Positions 1 to 10,830 of a stretch of DNA of 64,000 bases are shown here, one piece after another. Position numbers and translations under genes: made by a program. Source of the stretch: Orientallactaga sibirica (taxonomy: Eukaryota; Chordata; Mammalia; Rodentia; Dipodidae); the NCBI GenBank assembly GCA_036365145.1, contig JAEOAD010000055.1:1116001-1180000 (forward strand), in the 5' to 3' direction. The notes beneath the pieces are model-generated. The model made no database searches. It was not told the origin of the DNA and worked only from the letters and a program-made list of their open reading frames with translations. The stretch's first letter is position 1. Each line of letters opens with the position of its first letter.

Positions 1-59
1 CCCGTGTCCTTAGGCGTCACAGGCAAGCACTTAACCACTAAGCCCATCTCTCCAGCCCC
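1..59 (-). mobile_element. B2-like (Dip-type) SINE, cut by window start
   Basis: Only the tRNA-like head remains, in reverse (CACTAAGCCCATCTCTCCAGCCCC). Confidence 0.8.
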
Positions 60-212
60 TTTTTTTGTTTTTTTGAGGTACCGTCTCACTCTAGTGCCAG
101 CTGACCTGGAATTCGTTACACAGTTTCAGGATGGCTTTGAACTCACAGCAATCCTCCTACCTCTGCCTCCCAAGTGCTGGGATTAAAGGCATGCACCACC
201 ACTTCCAGCTCA
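60..212 (-). mobile_element. B1 SINE
   Basis: Full-length, T-run first, to CACCACTTCCAGCTC. Confidence 0.85.
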
Positions 213-248
213 GAAAATCTTTAAGAGGCATAAAAATACTTATAAAGA

Positions 249-441
249 GGGCTGGAGAGATGGCTCAGCAGTTAAGACACTTGCCTGAAAAGCCTAAGAA
301 CCCAGGTTCAATTCCCCAGTACCCACATAAAGCCAGATGTACAAAGTGGCCCATTTGTCTGGAGTTCGTTTGCAATGTCTGGAGACCCTGGCATGCCCAT
401 TCTTTCTCACTCTCTCTTAAATAAGTAAATAAATATTTTTT
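249..441 (+). mobile_element. B2-like SINE
   Basis: Complete, with a short CT stretch. The duplication begins inside it at 303. Confidence 0.85.
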
Positions 442-647
442 AAAATAATTATTAAAATAGAATTATGTAAATATCAACATTGTTACATATGAAATTAATA
501 TAATAAAGTAAATAGATTAATTCAAGAGGGGCCTATGTAAACTCATTCCCTAAATCACTGTACTACTTTCATACTAGCAGACAAAGGGAATAAAAGAAAG
601 AAAGAAATCTAAATGTGTTCTTACAATCATAAAAAATGCAAACTTGA

Positions 648-834
648 GACTGGAGAGATGGCTCAGCAGTTAAAGGCAGTTAGTTGCTTGCAGTGCCTGA
701 TGGCTTGGGTTTGATTTCCCAGTACCCACATAAAGCCAGATGTACAAAGTGGTGCATGCATCTGGAGTTTGTTTGAGGAGAAGGAGGCCCTAGTGTGCCC
801 ATTCATTTCCTCTTTCTCCTTGCAAATAAATCCT
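648..834 (+). mobile_element. B2-like SINE
   Basis: Diverged copy (AAAGGCAGTTAGTTGCTTG). Its middle is missing from the partner at 5698. Confidence 0.8.
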
Positions 835-957
835 TTAATCCCAGCATTTGGGAGGCCGGGGTAGGAGGATCATCATGAGTTCGAGGCCATTCTGAGAATA
901 CACAGTCAATTCCAGGTCAACCTGAGCTAGAGCAAGACCCTACCTTGAAAATACCAA
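835..957 (+). mobile_element. B1 SINE, 5'-truncated
   Basis: Begins at CTTTAATCCCAGC, joined directly to the preceding SINE tail. Confidence 0.8.
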
Positions 958-1107
958 AAACAAACAAACAAAAAAAAACAAAAAATAAATGAAACTGCAG
1001 TATCATAATCTAAAGTCAGAAGTCTTTCTTTATACAGACAAATCCTTAACAAGTGCACTATAGCATTCAGATACATTAATAATTAAGCACAAGAAGAATT
1101 TGGGTTG

Positions 1108-1250
1108 AGGGCTAAATGTTACTCCAACATTCAGGAGGAAGAGGTAAGAGGATCACCGTGAGTTCGAGGCCATCCTGAGAATTCATAGTGAATTCTAGGT
1201 CAGCCTGGACTAGAGTAAAACTCTACCTTGAAAAATAAATAAATAAATAA
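1108..1250 (+). mobile_element. B1 SINE, diverged
   Basis: GGGCTAAATGTTACTCCAAC head, then normal B1 with AATA tail. Confidence 0.7.
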
Positions 1251-1268
1251 TAAATAAATTAGAATTTT

Positions 1269-1460
1269 GGGGCTGGAGAGATGGCTTAGCATTTAAGGCA
1301 CTTGCCTCCAAAGCCAAAAGACCTCGGTTCAATTCCCCAGGACCCATGGAAGCCAGATGCACAAGGTGACGCAAGCATATGGAGTTCGTTTGCAGTGGCT
1401 GGAGACCCTGGCACACCCATTCATACTCTCTCTCTCTTAAATAAATAAAAATATTTTTTA
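1269..1460 (+). mobile_element. B2-like SINE
   Basis: Complete. Confidence 0.88.
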
Positions 1461-1488
1461 AATTTAAAAATAAATAAAAACAGGGCTG

Positions 1489-1626
1489 GAGCTGGGCATG
1501 GTATTGCACGTCTTTAATCACAGCACTCGGGAGGCAGAGGTAGGAGGAGTGCTGTGAGTTTGAGGCTACCCTAAGACTACATAATTAATTCCAGGTCGGC
1601 CTGGGCCAGAGTGAGACCCTACCTTG
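1489..1626 (+). mobile_element. B1 SINE
   Basis: Complete, ends in a G-run in place of an A tail. Confidence 0.85.
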
Positions 1627-1636
1627 GGGGGGGGGG

Positions 1637-1840
1637 GAGCTGGGAGGTGGCTCAGTGGTTAAAGCACTTGCCTGCAAAGCCTAATGACCTGGGTTTGATT
1701 CCCTACTACCCACATACAGCCAGATGCACAATGTGGCACATATATCTGGAGTTCTTCTGCACCAGCTAGATGCCCTGGCACACCCATTCTCTCCCTTTCT
1801 CCCCCCCCCTTGAAAATAAAAATACTTTAAATAAATAAAT
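1637..1840 (+). mobile_element. B2-like SINE
   Basis: GCTGGGAGGTGGCTCAGTGG head, CCCCCCC then AATA tail. Confidence 0.85.
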
Positions 1841-2044
1841 AAAAATAAATAGATTAAATATAACAACAGATACACAATTCTGCGATACATAGTAATTCAT
1901 GTATATTAATGAGCTAATTGCTATAATATCTAAAAGTTTAGTACAAACTTGAATGTATCTTAGACTGTAATTGAAAATCAAGTAAGAGTACTGAATCTGG
2001 CAAAAATCTGTCATTAATTAACTGGGATATCCTTACTTAGTTAC

Positions 2045-2180
2045 TTCTTTGAAGTGTTTCTCTGCTCTGTGTTTTTGCATAGATAAAATGAAAATAATAT
2101 CTACCTCTAAGGGTCCTCATTAAGATTTAGATATTATATATACTAGGGGCAATGTCTAGCATATGGCAGCTATAATCATC
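2045..2180 (+). mobile_element. MIR (in duplication copy A)
   Basis: AGATAAAATGAAAATAATATCTACCTC and GTCTAGCATATGGCAGCTAT follow the MIR core and 3' end. Confidence 0.6.
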
Positions 2181-3354
2181 CCTTGGCCTCACTGGATTTT
2201 CCCAGCCCCAACACAGCTGAAAATTAAAATCATAAACATATAGTACTCTAAACACAATGGGCTGTTTGGCATGGAAAATAAATATTTAGGTGACTTAAAC
2301 TTTTCATTTTCATCAAGTATTCTGGCTTTGGTTAATCTTATTTCTTAATTCCAGATAATCAAAATCACCCTGGGTACTTGCCAGGAATCCCTAAGCAGGA
2401 TTTCTTCCCCTTCAGGAGATCCTCTAGTTACCTAGAAACCACCTGCAGCCCCAAACTAAAGAAAACTGGCTCTGCACTGGGCTAATTACCCAACCAGCCT
2501 GAACAATCTAAAATGAAGTCTGGAATAAAGGGAATTGTCAGCCAAGAATGTTAGTGAAATTATCCACAACAGGAGACCAGAGAATCCAAAATACCACTGG
2601 GCATGTTATTTCCATGAGAATAAAATCACAATTTATGAGCCCTGTAAATTATACCATTATTAAAACAAACATCCCATTGAGGCCACAGCTATCAGATAAA
2701 ATGGCTTTATTGTTCCTATTGTTTCATCCACTGCAGTAAAGAGGTGCAAACTGAATGAGTATTACCAGAAGTAATTTCTAGGAAATTACAATGCAGACCT
2801 CTCTCTTAAAGCTCCCTTTGTATTGGAGTATACAAGCTCTGGAAGGAAAAGGGGAAATGAAGAATCAACTGTTCTCTACCAGTCCCCAAACTCAATATCC
2901 TTAACAACCTGACCAGCAGAATCTGTCAGTTTTCCCTGTTTTCTTTTTTTTTTTCCTCCCCCAGCAGGTGGTTCCCTATGCTCACCCAAAAAAAAGAATC
3001 TGAACTCAGCAAGTCCAACTTATTCACTAGGAAACCTTTTAGACAATCCTCCAACCCTAAACACAGCAAAAACAAGAAAATGACTTCCTGGATTCCTTGG
3101 CTCCCAACAATACAAAGTACACCAGCTAGAGTAATGAGAATTAAGATAAAGTGCAAAAAGCATGGCATAGGCCCCTCCCATTAAAAAAAAAGAAATAGAA
3201 AAACAAAATCCCTTTACAGTAACTGTTAGTACCACATACCTTGAACTGTAGTTTTAGACTTAAATGGGGAACCTGAGACACACTACAGAATAACTATCCT
3301 GTGCTAAACTATAAACCATATCATGGAAGAGGAAAGACAAAAGTAATCTCTTCA
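2181..3354. other. Single-copy sequence in duplication copy A
   Basis: AT-rich with no recognised exon or young repeat. Its near-identity to 7156-8328 is the best evidence for the large duplication. Confidence 0.6.
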
Positions 3355-3355
3355 T

Positions 3356-3556
3356 AGGGTGGAGAGATGGGCTTAGCAGTTAAGGCGCTTGCCGGCAAAG
3401 CTAAAGGTCCCAGGTTCAATTGCCCAGGACCCACATAAAGCCAGATGCACAAGGTAGTGTTTGCATCTGAAGTGCATTTGCAGTGGCTAGAGGCCCTGGC
3501 ATGCCCATTCTCTGTATCTGTCTCTTTCTCTAAATAAATAAATAAAACAAACAAAC
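3356..3556 (+). mobile_element. B2-like SINE
   Basis: Complete, tail AAATAAATAAATAAAACAAAC. Confidence 0.88.
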
Positions 3557-3582
3557 AAAATCTTTTTTTAAAAAAAAAAAAA

Positions 3583-3750
3583 AAGCCAGGTGTGATGGTG
3601 CACGCCTTTAATCCCAGCGCTAGGGAGGCAGAAGTAGGAAGATCGCCATGAGTTCGAGGCCACCCTAAGACTACATAGTTAATTCCAGGTCAGCCTGGAC
3701 CAGAGTGAGACCCTACCTCGAAAAACCAAAAAAAAAAAAAAAAAAAAAAA
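3583..3750 (+). mobile_element. B1 SINE
   Basis: Complete with long A tail. Confidence 0.9.
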
Positions 3751-3758
3751 GTTATCTC

Positions 3759-3966
3759 AGGGCTGGAGAAATGGTTTAGCAGTTAAGGGACTTGCCTATG
3801 AAGCCTAAGGTCCCACTTTTGATTCTCCCAGGTCCCACGTAAGCCAGATGCACAAGGTGGCACATGTGTCTGGAGTTCGTTTGCAGTGGCTAGAGGCCCT
3901 GGGGCACCCATTCTCTCTCTCTTGCTCTCTCCCTCTCTGTCTCTAATAAATAAAATAAAAAAAAAA
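3759..3966 (+). mobile_element. B2-like SINE
   Basis: Complete. Confidence 0.88.
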
Positions 3967-3975
3967 AAAAAAAAA

Positions 3976-4115
3976 AGCCAGGTGTGGTGGTGCATGCCTT
4001 TAATCCTAGCACTCGGGAGGCAGAGGTAGGAGGATCACCGTGAGTTCAAGGCCACCCTGAGAATACAGAATGAATTCCAGGTCAGCCTGGGGATAGAGCA
4101 AGACCTTACCTCAAA
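3976..4115 (+). mobile_element. B1 SINE
   Basis: Complete. Confidence 0.9.
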
Positions 4116-4154
4116 AAATTAAAAAATTAAAAATAAATAAATTTTTTAAAAAGT

Positions 4155-4306
4155 TGCCAGGTGTGGTGGCACATGCCTTTAATCCCAGTACTTGGGAAGT
4201 AAAGGTAGGAGGATTGGCCAGAGTTCAAGGCCACCCTGAGAATACAGAGTGAATTCCAGGTCAGCCTGAGCTAGAATGAGACCCTACCTCAAAAAAAAAA
4301 AAAAAG
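4155..4306 (+). mobile_element. B1 SINE
   Basis: Complete; variant TTGGCCAGAGTTC. Confidence 0.88.
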
Positions 4307-4339
4307 CAAGGGAAAGAAAAGAAAAACCAAAAAGAATTT

Positions 4340-4502
4340 AGCCGGGCGTGGTGGCATATGCCTTTAATCCCAGCACTGGGGAGGCAGAGGTAGGAAGATC
4401 ACCATGAGTTCAAGGCCACCTTGAGACTAACTACATAGTGAATTCCAGGTCGGTTTGAGACAGAGTGACACCCTACCTCGAAAAACCAAAAAAAAAAAAA
4501 AA
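4340..4502 (+). mobile_element. B1 SINE
   Basis: Complete, GCCGGGCGTGG head, which copy B has lost. Confidence 0.9.
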
Positions 4503-4505
4503 TTT

Positions 4506-4572
4506 AATATCCAGAGAAATTAAGTAACTTGCTCAAAATCACAGAGCTTCTAAAACTGAGATTTGAGACAAA
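4506..4572 (-). mobile_element. MIR core fragment
   Basis: GAGAAATTAAGTAACTTGCTCAAAATCACAGAGC is the MIR core in reverse. It is repeated at 9512 in copy B. Confidence 0.55.
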
Positions 4573-4610
4573 GGTTTTCTTCAAGTTTTAAGCACTCAAT
4601 CTTTGTTTTT

Positions 4611-5358
4611 AATGTGCCACCTCAGGCTTAACTTAAGGGCATGTTGTTATTGGCACCATTCTCTCCTCCAGTTTTGTTTTCTCCTAAGGACATGGAAGTC
4701 CCAAGGAGGCACAAGGAGGTTCACAGTTCAAGGCCACACTAGACTAGCTGAGCAAACCCACATGCTGAGAGAGTCACAGCCTGGACACTGCAACAGACAC
4801 TGACCTTACCTTTACCTCAAAAATTAAAAATTAAAATAAATAAATTTGCCAGCTGGAGAGGTCATTAGGCAATAAAATGCTTATGTCTGAACTAAATTTA
4901 ATCCCTGTAAAAAAAAAAGCTTCTCTCAGGTTGACAAACCATTAATAATCCAAGGTCAGCCAGGCTAAAGAGACCCTCAGTCTCAAAAAAAAAAAATTCA
5001 AAAGTAAAAAAAAATTTAGCTGGCGTAGTTGGCATTTTTTGCTCTTAAATGAGGCAGCAATGGGATGCCCATTAGCAGACAGAGAAGGGACTGAGAATAA
5101 GGAGAGATCACCAGGTAGTTCAAAAAAAAAATAAAAATAACTAAAATGCTTCCTGACACCCCTCGAAAAACCAAAAAAAAAAAAAAAAAAAGCCAGGTGT
5201 GATGCCATTCTCAAAATCAATAGTAGGAAGCCCACTAAGGAGAGAAAAAACTTTTCTTCAAGTTTTAACACAAAGTTTCCAGGTTTTTTGCTTTTTTGTC
5301 CCACCGCTAGGGACCTAAAAAAAAAATTTAATATCACAAAAAAAAAAAAAAAAAAAAA
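4611..5358. other. Garbled junction between the two duplicate copies
   Basis: It contains broken shreds of B1 and B2-like sequence, several poly(A) runs, and at about 5250-5330 a mangled version of 9577-9640 (TTTTCTTCAAGTTTTAA, then GCTTTTTTGTCC). It reads like poor consensus rather than an ordinary diverged repeat. No gene was seen. Confidence 0.6.
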
Positions 5359-5500
5359 CAGGTTCAATTCCCAGTACCCATAAAGCCAGATGTACAAAGT
5401 GGCCCATTTGTCTGAAGTTAGTTTGCAATGTCTGGAACCCTAGCGTGCCATTCTTTCTCCTCTCTCTTAAATAAGTAAATAAATATTTTTAAAATAATTA
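5359..5500 (+). mobile_element. B2-like SINE, 3' two thirds
   Basis: Partner of 303-441; its head is replaced by poly(A) at the junction. Confidence 0.8.
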
Positions 5501-5697
5501 TTAAAAATAAATTATGTAAATATCAACATTGTTACATATGAAATTAATATAATAAAGTAAACAGATTAATTCAAGGGGCTATGTAAACTCATTCCCTAAA
5601 TCACTGTACTACTTTCCTTTACCTAGCAGACAAGGGAATAAAAAGAAAGAAAAATCTAAATGTGTTCTTACAATCATAAAAAAATGCAAACTTGAGA

Positions 5698-5810
5698 CTG
5701 GAGAGATGGCTCCAGCAGTTAAAGCAGTTAGTTGCTTACAGTGCCTGATAGCTTGAGTTTGATTTCCCAGTACCCACATAAAACCCAGATCTTTCTCCTT
5801 GCAAATAAAT
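5698..5810 (+). mobile_element. B2-like SINE with internal deletion
   Basis: Jumps from CCCAGAT to CTTTCTCCTTGC compared with 648-834. Confidence 0.8.
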
Positions 5811-5933
5811 CCTTTAATCCCAGCATTTGGGAGGCCGGGTAGGAGGATCATCATGAGTTCGAGGCCATTCTGAGAATACACAGTCAATTCCAGGTCAACC
5901 TGAGCTAGAGCAAGACCCTACCTTGAAAATACC
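5811..5933 (+). mobile_element. B1 SINE, 5'-truncated
   Basis: Partner of 835-957. Confidence 0.8.
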
Positions 5934-6078
5934 AAAAACAAACAAACAAAAAAAAACAAAAAAATAAATGAAACTGCAGTATCATAATCTAAAGTCAGAA
6001 GTCTTTCTTTATACAGACAAATCCTTAACAAGTGCACTATAGCATTCAGATACATTAATAATTAAGCACAAGAAGAAT

Positions 6079-6235
6079 TTGGGTTGAGGGCTAAATGTTA
6101 CTCCAACATTCAGGAGGAAGAGGTAAGAGGATCACCGTGAGTTCGAGGCCATCCTGAGAATTCATAGTGAATTCTAGGTCAGCCTGGACTAGAGTAAAAC
6201 TCTACCTTGAAAAATAAATAAATAAATAAATAAAT
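6079..6235 (+). mobile_element. B1 SINE, diverged
   Basis: Partner of 1108-1250, with a longer AATA tail. Confidence 0.7.
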
Positions 6236-6255
6236 AATAAATAAATTAGAATTTT

Positions 6256-6445
6256 GGGGCTGGAGAGATGGCTTAGCATTTAAGGCACTTGCCTCCAAAG
6301 CCAAAAGACCTCGGTTCAATTCCCCAGGACCCATGGAAGCCAGATGCACAAGGTGACGCAAGCATATGGAGTTCGTTTGCAGTGGCTGGAGACCCTGGCA
6401 CACCCATTCATACTCTCTCTCTTAAATAAATAAAAATATTTTTTA
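6256..6445 (+). mobile_element. B2-like SINE
   Basis: Partner of 1269-1460. Confidence 0.88.
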
Positions 6446-6473
6446 AATTTAAAAATAAATAAAAACAGAGCTG

Positions 6474-6612
6474 GAGCTGGGCATGGTATTGCACGTCTTT
6501 AATCACAGCACTCGGGAGGCAGAGGTAGGAGGAGTGCTGTGAGTTTGAGGCTACCCTAAGACTACATAATTAATTCCAGGTCGGCCTGGGCCAGAGTGAG
6601 ACCCTACCTTGG
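6474..6612 (+). mobile_element. B1 SINE
   Basis: Partner of 1489-1626, with a much shorter G-run. Confidence 0.85.
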
Positions 6613-6615
6613 GGG

Positions 6616-6815
6616 GCTGGGAGGTGGCTCAGTGGTTAAAGCACTTGCCTGCAAAGCCTAATGACCTGGGTTTGATTCCCTACTACCCACATACAGCCAG
6701 ATGCACAATGTGGCACATATATCTGGAGTTCTTCTGCACCAGCTAGAGGCCCTGGCACACCCATTCTCTCCCTTTCTCCCCCCCCCTTGAAAATAAAAAT
6801 ACTTTAAATAAATAA
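6616..6815 (+). mobile_element. B2-like SINE
   Basis: Partner of 1637-1840. Confidence 0.85.
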
Positions 6816-7016
6816 ATAAAATAAATAGATTAAATATAACAACAGATACACAATTCTACGATACATAGTAATTCATGTATATTAATGAGCTAATTGCTAT
6901 AATATCTAAAAGTTTAGTACAAACTTGAATGTATCTTAGACTGTAATTGAAAATCAAGTAAGAGTACTGAATCTGGCAAAAATCTGTCATTAATTAACTG
7001 GGATATCCTTACTTAG

Positions 7017-7155
7017 TTACTTCTTTGAAGTGTTTCTCTGCTCTGTGTTTTTGCATAGATAAATGAAAATAATATCTACCTCTAAGGGTCCTCATTAAGA
7101 TTTAGATATTATATATACTAGGGCAATGTCTAGCATATGGCAGCTATAATCATCC
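7017..7155 (+). mobile_element. MIR (in duplication copy B)
   Basis: Duplicate of 2045-2180. Confidence 0.6.
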
Positions 7156-8328
7156 CTTGGCCTCACTGGATTTTCCCAGCCCCAACACAGCTGAAAATTA
7201 AAATCATAAACATATAGTACTCTAAACACAATGGGCTGTTTGGCATGGAAAATAAATATTTAGGTGACTTAAACTTTTCATTTTCATCAAGTATTCTGGC
7301 TTTGGTTAATCTTATTTCTTAATTCCAGATAATCAAAATCACCCTGGGTACTTGCCAGGAATCCCTAAGCAGGATTTCTTCCCCTTCAGGAGATCCTCTA
7401 GTTACCTAGAAACCACCTGCAGCCCCAAACTAAAGAAAACTGGCTCTGCACTGGGCTAATTACCCAACCAGCCTGAACAATCTAAAATGAAGTCTGGAAT
7501 AAAGGGAATTGTCAGCCAAGAATGTTAGTGAAATTATCCACAACAGGAGACCAGAGAATCCAAAATACCACTGGGCATGTTATTTCCATGAGAATAAAAT
7601 CACAATTTATGAGCCCTGCAAATTATACCATTATTAAAACAAACATCCCATTGAGGCCACAGCTATCAGATAAAATGGCTTTATTGTTCCTATTGTTTCA
7701 TCCACTGCAGTAAAGAGGTGCAAACTGAATGAGTATTACCAGAAGTAATTTCTAGGAAATTACAATGCAGACCTCTCTCTTAAAGCTCCCTTTGTATTGG
7801 AGTATACAAGCTCTGGAAGGAAAAGGGGAAATGAAGAATCAACTGTTCTCTACCAGTCCCCAAACTCAATATCCTTAACAACCTGACCAGCAGAATCTGT
7901 CAGTTTTCCCTGTTTTCTTTTTTTTTTTTCCTCCCCCAGCAGGTGGTTCCCTATGCTCACCCAAAAAAAAGAATCTGAACTCAGCAAGTCCAACTTATTC
8001 ACTAGGAAACCTTTAGACAATCCTCCAACCCTAAACACAGCAAAAACAAGAAAATGACTTCCTGGATTCCTTGGCTCCCAACAATACAAAGTACACCAGC
8101 TAGAGTAATGAGAATTAAGATAAAGTGCAAAAAAGCATGGCATAGGCCCCTCCCATTAAAAAAAGAAATAGAAAAACAAAATCCCTTTACAGTAACTGTT
8201 AGTACCACATACCTTGAACTGTAGTTTTAGACTTAAATGGGGAACCTGAGACACACTACAGAATAACTATCCTGTGCTAAACTATAAACCATATCATGGA
8301 AGAGGAAAGACAAAAGTAATCTCTTCAT
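7156..8328. other. Single-copy sequence in duplication copy B
   Basis: Mirrors 2181-3354. No gene recognised. Confidence 0.6.
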
Positions 8329-8329
8329 A

Positions 8330-8532
8330 GGGTGGAGAGATGGGCTTAGCAGTTAAGGCGCTTGCCGGCAAAGCTAAAGGTCCCAGGTTCAATTGCCCAG
8401 GACCCACATAAAGCCAGATGCACAAGGTAGTGTTTGCATCTGAAGTGCATTTGCAGTGGCTAGAGGCCCTGGCATGCCCATTCTCTGTATCTGTCTCTTT
8501 CTCTAAATAAATAAATAAAACAAACAAACAAA
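8330..8532 (+). mobile_element. B2-like SINE
   Basis: Partner of 3356-3556. Confidence 0.88.
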
Positions 8533-8557
8533 ATCTTTAAAAAAAAAAAAAAAAAAA

Positions 8558-8726
8558 GCCAGGTGTGATGGTGCACGCCTTTAATCCCAGCGCTAGGGAG
8601 GCAGAAGTAGGAAGATCGCCATGAGTTCGAGGCCACCCTAAGACTACATAGTTAATTCCAGGTCAGCCTGGACCAGAGTGAGACCCTACCTCGAAAAAAA
8701 AACCAAAAAAAAAAAAAAAAAAAAAA
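8558..8726 (+). mobile_element. B1 SINE
   Basis: Partner of 3583-3750. Confidence 0.9.
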
Positions 8727-8734
8727 GTTATCTC

Positions 8735-8932
8735 AGGGCTGGAGAAATGGTTTAGCAGTTAAGGGACTTGCCTATGAAGCCTAAGGTCCCACTTTTGATT
8801 CTCCCAGGTCCCACATAAGCCAGATGCACAAGGTGGCACATGTGTCTGGAGTTCGTTTGCAGTGGCTAGAGGCCCTGGGGCACCCATTCTCTCTCTCTTG
8901 CTCTCTCTCCTCTCTGTCTCTATAAATAAAAA
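8735..8932 (+). mobile_element. B2-like SINE
   Basis: Partner of 3759-3966. Confidence 0.88.
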
Positions 8933-8950
8933 AAAAAAAAAAAAAAAAAA

Positions 8951-9092
8951 GCCAGGTGTGGTGGTGCATGCCTTTAATCCTAGCACTGGGAGGCAGAGGT
9001 AGGAGGATCACCGTGAGTTCAAGGCCACCCTGAGAATACAGAATGAATTCCAGGTCAGCCTGGGGCTAGAGCAAGACCTTACCTCAAAAAAT
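8951..9092 (+). mobile_element. B1 SINE
   Basis: Partner of 3976-4115. Confidence 0.9.
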
Positions 9093-9128
9093 TAAAAAAT
9101 TAAAAATAAATAAATTTTTTAAAAAGTT

Positions 9129-9278
9129 GCCAGGTGTGGTGGCACATGCCTTTAATCCCAGTACTTGGGAAGTAAAGGTAGGAGGATTGGCCAGAGTTCA
9201 AGGCCACCCTGAGAATACAGTGAATTCCAGGTCAGCCTGAGCTAGAATGAGACCCTACAGCAAAAAAAAAAAAAAAAA
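9129..9278 (+). mobile_element. B1 SINE
   Basis: Partner of 4155-4306; its tail is stuttered with a second CCCTGGCAAAA run at 9303. Confidence 0.85.
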
Positions 9279-9360
9279 GCAAGGGAAGAAAGAAAAACCA
9301 AGACCCTGGCAAAAAAAAAAAAAAAAAAAAGCAAGGGAAAGAAAAGAAAACCAAAAAGAA

Positions 9361-9505
9361 TTTAATCCCAGCACCCAGCACTGGAGAGGCAGAGGTAGGA
9401 AGATCACCATGAGTTCAAGGCCACCTTGAGACTAACTACATAGTGAATTCCAGGTCGGTTTGAGACAGAGTGACACCCTACCTCGAAAAACCAAAAAAAA
9501 AAAAA
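9361..9505 (+). mobile_element. B1 SINE with damaged head
   Basis: Starts at TTTAATCCCAGCACCCAGCAC where partner 4340-4502 has a full head. Confidence 0.8.
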
Positions 9506-9511
9506 TTTAAT

Positions 9512-9577
9512 ATCCAGAGAAATTAAGTAACTTGCTCAAAATCACAGAGCTTCTAAAACTGAGATTTGAGACAAAGG
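9512..9577 (-). mobile_element. MIR core fragment (copy B)
   Basis: Duplicate of 4506-4572. Confidence 0.55.
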
Positions 9578-9649
9578 TTTTCTTCAAGTTTTAAGCACTC
9601 AATCTTTGTTTTTGCTTTTTTTGTCCTACCTATTAATTGTACCTAACAC

Positions 9650-9801
9650 TTTTTTTTTCTTTTTTTGAGGCAGGATCTCACTCTAGCCCAGGCTGACCTA
9701 GAACTCACTCTGTAGCTCAGAGTAGCCTTGAACTCCTGGTGATCCTCCTACCTCAGTCTCCCAAGTGCTGAGATTAAAGGTGTGTACAGCCACGCAAGCT
9801 C
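9650..9801 (-). mobile_element. B1 SINE
   Basis: Complete, just outside the duplication. Confidence 0.88.
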
Positions 9802-9815
9802 AAAATACTTCTTAA

Positions 9816-10058
9816 GGGCTGGAGAGATGACTTAGAGGTTAAGTTCTTGCCTGTGAAGCCTGAGGACCCTGGTTTGAGGCTCGATTTCCCCAGTACCCAT
9901 GTAAGCCAGATGCACAAAGTGGCAAATGCATCTGGAGTTCATCTGCAGTGGCAAGAGACCCTGGTGCGCCCATTCTCTCTCTCTCTCTCTCCCTCTCTCT
10001 CTCTCTCACTGCCTCTTTCTCTGTCTGTTGCTCTCAAATAAAGAAATAAAAATAATTT
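9816..10058 (+). mobile_element. B2-like SINE
   Basis: Complete, long (CT)n middle. Confidence 0.88.
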
Positions 10059-10085
10059 TTAAAAATACTTCTTAAAAAGTAGTTG

Positions 10086-10275
10086 AGGGGCTGGATTGGT
10101 GGCTTAGTGGTTAAGGCATTTGCTTGTAGAGCCAAAGGATTCCAGTTCAATTCTCCAGGACCCACATAAGCCAGATGCACAAGGGGGTGCATGCATCTGG
10201 AGTTCGTTTGCAGTGGCTGGAGGCCCTGGTGCACCCATTCTCTCTCTCTCTCTCTCAAATAAATAAATTAAATAT
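10086..10275 (+). mobile_element. B2-like SINE
   Basis: Complete; GGATTGGTGGCTTAG variant head. Confidence 0.88.
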
Positions 10276-10306
10276 TAAATAAATAAATTTTTAAAAAAGT
10301 AGTTGA

Positions 10307-10580
10307 GGGGCTGGAGAGATGGCTTAGCCATCTCTTAGCGGTTAAGGCGCCTGCCTCCTAAGCCTAAGAACGCTGGTTCCAATCTCCAGGTCCCACATTT
10401 AGCGAGATGCAGTGACGCAAGGGCGCAATGCCGCACTTGACCATAAGGGGACGCACGCATCTGGATTTCGTTCACAGCAGCTGAGAGGCTGCTGGCGTGC
10501 CCATCTCTATTTGTCTCCTTCTCTCTCTCTGTCTCTCTCTCCAAAAAATAAAAATAAAATAAATTAAAAAAAATAAAAAG
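10307..10580 (+). mobile_element. B2-like SINE, long variant L
   Basis: Carries the extra segment TGACGCAAGGGCGCAATGCC and CACAGCAGCTGAGAGGCTGC in place of the usual CAGTGGCTAGAGGC. Confidence 0.85.
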
Positions 10581-10699
10581 TAGTTGTGATAACAAACCTA
10601 AATTCTACCTCAACTCTAACACTATGAAACAGTCATGAAATGATACAGATGAACTATGATCTCATTATAAAATTCATTTTTAAAACAACAAACTTACAA

Positions 10700-10830
10700 A
10701 GTGAGTGATGATTATACTTCACCTGTGAGAAAACTTAGATTTTATGATTTGCTCAAGGCAAAAATGGAAATGAAAACCCAGATATCTAGCCTACAATCTT
10801 ACTGCTTAGGCAGCTTTACCATAATACCAG
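10700..10830 (-). mobile_element. MIR
   Basis: GTGAGAAAACTTAGATTTTATGATTTGCTCAAGGC and AAAACCCAGATATCTAGCC fit an antisense MIR. Confidence 0.5.

Larger units (their letters stand above)
303..4610 (+). repeat. Large direct duplication, copy A
   Basis: Sequence and SINE order match 5359-9613 almost base for base, for example the non-repetitive 1840-3350 against 6812-8325. Offsets drift from 5056 to about 4973. Visible differences are a handful of substitutions and many one-base homopolymer changes. Copy A keeps about 60 bases of the SINE at 648-834 that copy B lacks. Confidence 0.95.
5359..9613 (+). repeat. Large direct duplication, copy B
   Basis: Partner of 303-4610. It has an internal deletion in the SINE near 5790 and a stuttered A-rich segment at 9260-9345 where copy A has a clean B1 head. 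It ends at AATCTTTGTTTTT (9613), the same point at which copy A diverges. Confidence 0.95.

Noticed and set aside
4942..5397. 151-residue minus-strand open frame
   Set aside because: Phe-rich product of poly(A) runs in the garbled duplication junction.
9960..10030. Regularly spaced CT/AATA tracts suggesting an array
   Set aside because: They are the CT-rich middles and AATA tails of separate SINEs; there are no identical repeats with unique spacers, so no CRISPR-like array.
10307..10400. tRNA gene candidates (A and B box matches)
   Set aside because: These boxes belong to the tRNA-derived heads of B2-like SINEs. There is no cloverleaf acceptor closure and the sequence continues into the SINE body.
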